Of a stretch of 64,000 nucleotides of DNA, positions 58,093-64,000 are shown piece by piece. The notes below the pieces were generated by a model, which was given only the letters and a program-made list of their open reading frames with translations, was not told where the DNA came from and ran no database searches. This DNA is from Nymphaea colorata. Taxonomy: Eukaryota > Streptophyta > Magnoliopsida > Nymphaeales > Nymphaeaceae. A program made the position numbers and the translations under genes. The DNA lies in assembly GCF_008831285.2 (NCBI RefSeq), contig NC_045140.1, forward strand, positions 9,980,505 through 10,044,504, in the 5' to 3' direction. Position 1 is the first letter of the stretch. Each line of letters begins with the position of its first letter.

Positions 58093-59044
58093 TCTTCTTG
58101 ACGAAGAAAAAAAGAGCCTACTCAGTTCAGCTTTAAAGGAGATTGCTAATAGTGGTGGTACACCTTTCATCTTTCCCCCATCCCCCATGGTTAGGCTCGT
58201 AGAGATGGGGAGGGGCTCGGTGGCTCCACAAATATGGAGAGATTCTCAAGTTTTCGTATCAAACAAGTGGGAGCAATCAGCAGATTCGGCAGAAGTTCTT
58301 CTTCACCCTCGTTTGCATTCTCTCTGTTGCTTCGTTCATGCATTATTTTAAAAGTTCCTTCGTTGGACTTTTATTATCTCATTTGTTCCACGCGGTACAT
58401 GAATAAACGTTCTGTGAGCATAAGGAGAAAATGTGTTCCATGTGGTATGTGTTCCATGTGGTGTCTCGTTACTCATATATATGTATTTTATAAAGTACTT
58501 ATTTGTGTGGTCTCAAGTAAAGCTATTGAACTACCCCGAGTAAATGCTCACTTCGTATTTTGGTAAAAGAGTGAAAAAATTTCTCCCTCATGAAAATATA
58601 AATTTTATTTATTTTTTTTTATCTAAAAACAAGTAAGAAAAACAAATATGTTGGAAATTTTCTCCTTCTAAAATTTTTCCGCTCTTAAATGTATGCTTAA
58701 AAATATTACTGTTTTTTATTCTGTTTCTTCTCCAACAACTGTGCAAGCACCCCTACTGTTGCAAAGGATGAATTGGCTGTCAATCAATAATTAATTGTCA
58801 CTAAAAAATAATCGTAGTTTAGACATTATCAATAGGGATGTTGGCAGTTTGCTGCGGGAAGGCACTACATGATTGATCTCTGGCTTTTCATAATTACGTT
58901 ATTAGTTATAGGGTTATCTATAACAGTACTGTATGGGCTCATCTAAACATTCAAGATCCTGTCTTAATTTGTACTCGTGGTAATTAAGCTTGAAGAAATG
59001 ACTAGCTGGTTATTGTCCGAAGCCCGGCTGCTCGATTTCTGCTA
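58093..59044. other. Probable 3' UTR of gene A, then spacer
   Basis: AT-rich with no further exon. Polyadenylation signals cannot be chosen with confidence. Confidence 0.4.
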
Positions 59045-59330
59045 GTTCGTCATCTTCCGAACGCAACGTGTGAACACACAAACATTGGCATTAATTTGAT
59101 TGCCATTTCAGAACGCGTACGCGTTGTAGAATAACAGGGAAATGGCCGCGCAATTTCATGGAAATGTCAATGCAATTCACAATCAGCATTTCGGCAAGTT
59201 TGTCAAACCTGCGTAGGAAACGCATAATTTTCCAAAACGTCATCGTCTTTCAATTTCACCTGCAACCATGCATGAAATGGCAACTTCAGTTTCCAGGAAA
59301 AGACTAAGAAATTTGTCTGAAGTTACGTCT
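59045..59330 (+). repeat. Duplicated segment, partial copy 3
   Basis: Aligns with 47223-47482 and 32762-33010 (for example CGTCATCTTCC near the start and CAGTTTCCAGGAAA near the end), with more divergence and a small internal insertion. It precedes gene B by about 2.6 kb, as copy 2 precedes gene A. Confidence 0.75.
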
Positions 59331-60170
59331 CAATTTCCTCAACGACAAAAAATATTTCAGTTCCAGCATATATAAGCTAAAATTGACCATGCCTCTTGGG
59401 TATATCTATTCATTCGAGGACAGTTTTAGAATGATCTTTATATACCCACTCATTTGTGGCAGTTTGGCTCTGCCCTCTCGATCTTTCTTTATGTTTTTGG
59501 AATCTTATTCTTGCGTCTCACACAAAGCGAGAGAGAGAGAGAAAGAGAGAGAGTCGATAAAATGAAAATGTATAACAAAATTTAAGAACAAGAACTCTTC
59601 TAGATACAAGAACAAACTACAAAAACAAGAATAAAATATACAACATATGAGCACAATAAAACAAAATAAGAAGAGTAAAGAGAGAGTGGATAGATGGAAT
59701 GACAATCACCTAACAGCAAACGAAAGATGGTGCTGTAGCCTAATAGTAAAGTGGGCATTCCTACACAAGGTATGCCACAGAATCTGACGATGAGAATGTG
59801 CCCCTGAAGTCTCTGCTATCACGCTCCTCCCAAATGTGGGAAGAGAGAAAGTGTGTAGTGAATCAAGTGTCGAGTGGATACAGGAGTGAAAAGAGTTTTG
59901 ATGCTCAAGTTCATGATAAGGGCTGCCAAACACATGCGTGCTTAATTTTAAAATCGTTTAAAAAAAGTACATTTCTTTTGAAAATTTTGGGTTTGTATGG
60001 ATATCAACAAAGGGAGTAAATTAAATTTCAAGAAGAAACCATCCACTGGAATAAAGTTCTAAGTCTCCATCAGATGAGGATGCTATAAAATCCAATTTGG
60101 GTCCGTTGTCTGATTGAATAAACTCCAAAAAGAGAGAGAGAGAGAGATATTGAAATAAATTATAATATTA
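59331..60170. other. No gene recognised
   Basis: Includes a GA-rich tract at about 59528-59554 and AT-rich spacer. Confidence 0.4.
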
Positions 60171-60420
60171 GATTAAAAGATGAAATTGGATCTGGATTTA
60201 GAAAACACAACCGATTGGATCCGTATCTGAATTTGTATTAAGTTCGAATTTATTTTCCAATAAATATCTAATATCCAATGTCCACTCTTTTTGAAAGTCG
60301 ACTTATAACATATTACAGTGTGGTTAATTAGGATTCCATTTGAAAGCCCATTGATTTCTCTTCCATGTGTTTTCAAGTAAGAATTCAAACCTAAATATAT
60401 AAAGATCATTGATGTGGTTA
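60171..60420. repeat. AT-rich motif field related to 25480-25890
   Basis: GGATCTGGATTTAG and GGATCCGTATCTGAAT motifs in a non-coding AT-rich context resemble the element at 25.5 kb. Boundaries not resolved. Confidence 0.3.
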
Positions 60421-60505
60421 AGAGAAGATCCTGTTGGAATGGACTTCCCTACCCTCGGGACAAATGGGTAAAATTGACCTAATGATTTTTCACAATGGCG
60501 AATTA

Positions 60506-60508
<3 letters not shown>

Positions 60509-60541
<33 letters not shown>
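60509..60541. repeat. (TA)n microsatellite
   Basis: Uninterrupted TA tract. Confidence 0.93.
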
Positions 60542-60543
<2 letters not shown>

Positions 60544-61558
60544 GTCCATCAAATTGATAATGCTAGTCTGCCTGATTAGAGCAATTGTGTGAAAATATCA
60601 GAAGTATAGTCGAAAGTTGGGGGCACCTTGCTTTTTTCATCTAATGGAGAAGAAGCATGCACAAACTAATTCCGTTTAAGAAGAAAAAAAGCCTTTTTTA
60701 CGAGGATAAAAACTAAGTTATAAAAAAGGTTAAAAGTTTAAAATGTATATTTTTTTATAAAATTTCAAAAAAACTCACACCCCCTTCTTTTCCCTTGAGT
60801 GTATTTTTGAGCATGAAATGACTAAAATGCCCTCATTTGGAGATAAGAGACATTTTGTAAGGTAAAAAATGAAATGAAGATTAGAGCTTCTTTTTTACAA
60901 AAATAAAAAATAATCCTCAACACAAAAGTGTGCGAATGGAACGGAGGCCCACCTTGCCCGTGGAGGTTGTTGTTTCAGGATCTATGAGTGCTACTGTGTC
61001 ATTTCCAAAATTTTTACACGAACCAAATTAGATCACCTTTGTTAATGTTATATATCAAAAACATTTATATGCGAACGGCAGTATTATAAAAAAATAGGAT
61101 TTCAAGTGAATATGCCAGGGTGCGAAATTCAGCTGAACTTTTTACGAAAACGCAGATAACAATATTATCATATACACATTTTACAAAAAATTAAAAAACA
61201 CAAAAGAATATTAGCAAATAAAATAACCTTTAAAGAAAAAAAAGAGAAATATAAGGTGGTGTATAACTAATGCAGTACCCTTGGATACAGCAATTTATAG
61301 AAGCTTTCCATCAAATTTTCGATCCTTATAAAATGTCAATATTTAAACATGCAAATAAACAAAGACAATATTTATCCACTTCAATGTATTTTGAATAGGT
61401 AGTTTGAGGAATCACAGTTTAAAGTCTTCCTTCAATTGTTTTACCATTTTTAAAGTAAGGATCTGTTCTCGTTAAATCAATATTTTAATTGATTGTATGA
61501 ACGATCTTTTGTAAGAGAGGGAGAGAGTCGATCGGCTGTTCTGCTCGGTAAAGATGAA

Positions 61559-61560
<2 letters not shown>
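60542..61560. other. No gene recognised
   Basis: AT-rich. The last part, with GAGAGG motifs, is probably promoter or 5' UTR of gene B. Confidence 0.4.

Positions 61561-61592
<32 letters not shown>
61561..61592. repeat. (GA)n microsatellite in the gene B leader
   Basis: GA tract about 350 bases before the gene B ATG; GA/CT tracts in this position are common in plant 5' UTRs. Confidence 0.9.
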
Positions 61593-61595
<3 letters not shown>

Positions 61596-61943
61596 GCGAA
61601 ATTAGCAGGAAGCCAGAGAGAGGAAACCCGAAATTAACAGGAAGCTGTGCGACACCTTCCTGGCCCTTGTCCTCTCATTCTTTCCCGTCAGACCTCCTCG
61701 CCGTTGTGTCGCGGCGAGAGAGGGAGAGAGAGCGTGCGAAGACGAAGACGAAATGAACAGGAAGTGGGAGAGCCAGAAAGGAAAAATTAACGTAAATTGA
61801 GAGAGCAATGATGAAGAAGGAAACACGAAACTAAGACGAAGCACTGGGAGTCTTCTCCTCTTATTATCTTTTCCTCGCTGAGACCGTCGTTGTTGTCGTG
61901 TCGGAGAGGGAGACATCTGCAAGGAAGAAAAAGAAGGAAAGAC

Positions 61944-62505
61944 ATGACTTCCAAACGAGTTGCTCCATCTGCGCAGGTGGAGGTGCAGGTTCCTCTTCCA
62001 AACCCGGCGGTTGCTCCATCTGCGCAGGTGGAGGTGCAGGTTCTTCTTCCAAACACGCCGGTTGCTCCATCTGCGCAGGTGGAGGTGCAGGTTCCTCTTC
62101 CAAACCCGGCGGTTGCTCCATCTGCGCAGGTGGAGGTGCAGGTTCCTCTTCCAAACACGCCGGTTGCTCCATCTGCGCAGTTGGAGGTGCAGGTTCCTCT
62201 TCCAAACACGCCGGTTGCTCCATCTGCGCAGTTGGAGGTGCATGTTCCCCTTCCAAACTCCCCGATTAATCCATCTGCGCTGGTGGAGCTGCACGTTCCT
62301 CTTTCAAACCCGCCGATTGCTCCATCTGCGCAGGTGGAGCTGCACGTTCCTCTGCCAAACCTGCTGGTTGCTCCATCTGCGCAGGTGGAGGTACACGTTC
62401 CTCTTCCAACACCGGGTGCTCCAAGTTCTGCGGAGGTGGTGGCAGACCTTGAAGAAGGAAGAGTCGACGGGAGGATTAGTAGCCGAGAGGAGGCGTCCGA
62501 TGATG
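61944..62505 (+). CDS. Gene B exon 1, nine 17-residue repeats
   Basis: ATG at 61944 (first ATG in frame), then M-T-S-K-R followed by nine perfectly phased 17-residue units of the type VAPSAQVEVQVPLPNPA (61959-62417), then an acidic tail (EVVADLEEGR, SSREEASDD) resembling the end of gene A's repeat exon. It ends at GTGAGA, a strong donor, phase 1. The alternating Val/polar and Pro pattern suggests an extended, secreted- or wall-like or scaffold segment, but no signal peptide is present. Other frames are open only because the repeat unit is a multiple of three without stops. Confidence 0.6.
61959..62417 (+). repeat. 51-bp minisatellite, nine units
   Basis: Nine head-to-tail 51-base units, no indels, so reading frame is kept. 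Units 1-6 are near-identical; units 7-9 are more diverged. All six frames are open across most of it. Confidence 0.95.
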
Positions 62506-62657
62506 GTGAGACTTGTTACTAGACCATTTACAATTTCCGTGAGGCTGTAACCTTCTTGCTTCTCCATGTCTCTGTTTGTTGCCTGGGTCTGAAATTAGCG
62601 TGTGATTTTGTCAAAATTGAAGCGCAAAGTGGGCCGGAAGGAATTGTACCCTCTCAG

Positions 62658-62826
62658 AGCAGCACGATCTCTCGGAGGAGCAGTATTAAGTATAACCTGC
62701 TGATTGGATTTGCACTTATGAATCCTTCTTCCACCAGCCTTTTCAGGGCGGGTTCACCCTCGCATGCCTTGTACATGGGCTTAACTTCTCTTGGCATAGC
62801 GGGCTCCCTCTTACTTTCTTATGCAG
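62658..62826 (+). CDS. Gene B exon 2, membrane segments
   Basis: Follows CCCTCTCAG and ends at GTGGGT. The conserved frame reads N-L-L-I-G-F-A-L-M, SLFRAGSPSHALYMGL and L-G-I-A-G-S-L-L-L-S-Y-A-G, paralogous to gene A exon 2. It is 169 nt, two shorter than in gene A: entry phase would be 0, whereas exon 1 ends in phase 1. Either two bases were lost at the acceptor side (gene B broken), or an unrecognised splice choice is used. Confidence 0.6.
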
Positions 62827-63016
62827 GTGGGTAGTGCTTCTAAATTATTTGCTGTGTTCTTCGTTCTTGATTATGTATCATCAGTGTCAACTTAATTCCT
62901 TCATTGACCAGAAGCTCCGGCTGGCTACTTAACTGCCCGATCGACTGCATTCAATCTTTCTTCTCCTTTGTACAACCAGAGAAAAAATCACCAAACTAAT
63001 TGGTAACATGTTGCAG

Positions 63017-63135
63017 GTGACAGAATGCAAAGCAATGTTTTGCTGCTGAGCTCCACCATCCCCCTTCTTGGAGCCCTTTCGATGCTGGGTGTTGAGGCTT
63101 CAGTACAAGCTGAGTTTTTTCCATCTCGACATTGA
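63017..63135 (+). CDS. Gene B exon 3, C-terminus
   Basis: Starts after ATGTTGCAG, in phase with exon 2, ends in TGA at 63133-63135. It holds a hydrophobic segment (V-L-L-L-S-S-T-I-P-L-L-G-A-L-S-M-L-G-V) then a short polar tail with F-F-P-S-R-H. The tail is longer and more polar than in gene A. Confidence 0.6.
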
Positions 63136-63235
63136 GGTACTGCTGGAATGTTTTGGTGCCTATATGCTGGTCCTTTTTTTACGCAATTGGACGTTTTAAA
63201 CCATGCAGATCTGGCACTTATCATATACAAATTGG

Positions 63236-63271
<36 letters not shown>

Positions 63272-64000
63272 ACCTTTTTTGGTCATTTCTTGCAGATGAT
63301 CAGGCTACATAGGCTGGCCTCCTTCTGTATCCACACGCTTCAACATCGGAGCCCAAGCTTGATGAAAAAGATTCGACCCGCTTAGATATAGATGGAATTC
63401 TGTTTAAAAAGTAGAGTCTGAGTCTGAATCTAAACCTAGTAAAGGATGGATCTGAATCCATTAATTCAAACAATTTCTTTAATGTTAGTGTCTGTTTATT
63501 ATTTTCTCCTTTAGAAATGCATCTTTTCTTTGTTCTACCTTAAAATTATTGCAGGCTAGCTATTTTCTGAATGCCAAAGACCAATAGGCATCCTGCATGT
63601 GGGTACACTGAAAGTGGGTACTGAGAAGCTAGCTAGACATGAAGACCTGATTGCAGGTAGGAAATTAATCCCCATTGGCTTACAATATATGGAAAGCTAG
63701 CGTTTTATGGACATGGAAATTAATGATGATTTGGAAAATGTCCCAACTTTTCCCATGGAAACACTTAATATGCATAGGGGATAAATTGGAAGAGTATGAT
63801 GGTTTCTAGGATATTTAATTAGTGCAATTGTGATTATTCTATCATGTGCCACTGGAGAATACTCAGTGGGAGTGATCTATTTTCAATAATCCTGCTCAAA
63901 CGTGTGAAGTTTGACTAGACTCTCAGCCCAATGTAAAGCTCTGACTCATGAGGGTCTAGGTCCGAAGGGACTAGGCACGGTAAACGCCCTGTTTCTCCCC
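63136..64000. other. No gene recognised
   Basis: Downstream of gene B. Contains a (TA)n tract at about 63238-63269 and a small field of TCTGAATCT motifs at about 63400-63460, like those at 25.5 and 60.2 kb. Confidence 0.4.

Noticed and set aside
61602-62294. Long ORFs on both strands and in other frames over the gene B repeat
   Set aside because: They exist because the 51-base unit has no stop in most frames. Only the M-T-S-K-R frame has a good ATG and an acidic tail similar to gene A's exon.
61959-62417. Regularly spaced repeats considered as a CRISPR-like array
   Set aside because: Units are contiguous without unique spacers, in plant nuclear DNA and inside an ORF.

Overview
This window is nuclear DNA of a seed plant; the sequence does not identify the species. 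The evidence is AT-rich DNA with long (TA)n, (GA)n and (CT)n tracts, several Ty1-copia LTR retrotransposons primed from initiator tRNA-Met, plant-type LINE and hAT remnants, and fragments of intron-containing nuclear genes of eukaryotic type (DENR, plastid Clp protease subunit). There is no sign of bacterial, organellar or CRISPR sequence. Most of the window is repeat-derived. No complete, confidently identified host gene is present.

Layout. 1-13.8 kb: mostly anonymous DNA with two candidate exons near 2.8 and 3.45 kb, an exact 134-bp tandem duplication at 6.8-7.0 kb and two decayed LINE pieces. 13.85-16.8 kb: the 5' part of a hAT transposon with a BED zinc-finger ORF; its presumed 5' intron holds three antisense in-frame exons of the translation factor DENR. 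17.7-18.8 kb: dead Copia reverse transcriptase. 19-30 kb: sparse DNA with a few small coding-like pieces and a ClpP/ClpR pseudogene. 31.0-32.3 kb: truncated Copia gag/protease. 32.5-48.4 kb: a duplicated segment whose first copy is split by a complete Copia element (33470-40348), while the second copy (46983-48370) preserves the empty insertion site. A LINE split by another Copia element lies between them (41.0-45.4 kb). 51.3-63.1 kb: two paralogous three-exon genes, here called A and B, encoding an acidic or proline-rich repeat region followed by hydrophobic segments. Gene A has a young but internally deleted Copia element (51783-57614) in its first intron. Gene B carries nine 51-bp repeats in its first exon.

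How the parts relate. The same conserved upstream block occurs at 32.5, 47.0 and 59.0 kb, and the last two copies lie upstream of genes A and B. This suggests a local tandem duplication of a promoter-plus-gene unit, later enlarged by retrotransposons. The two large Copia elements (33.5-40.3 kb plus strand; 51.8-57.6 kb minus strand) belong to one family: they share LTRs, a GC-rich leader and a U3 palindrome beside the TATA box. All reading frames, splice sites and homologies were read by eye; no database search was run.
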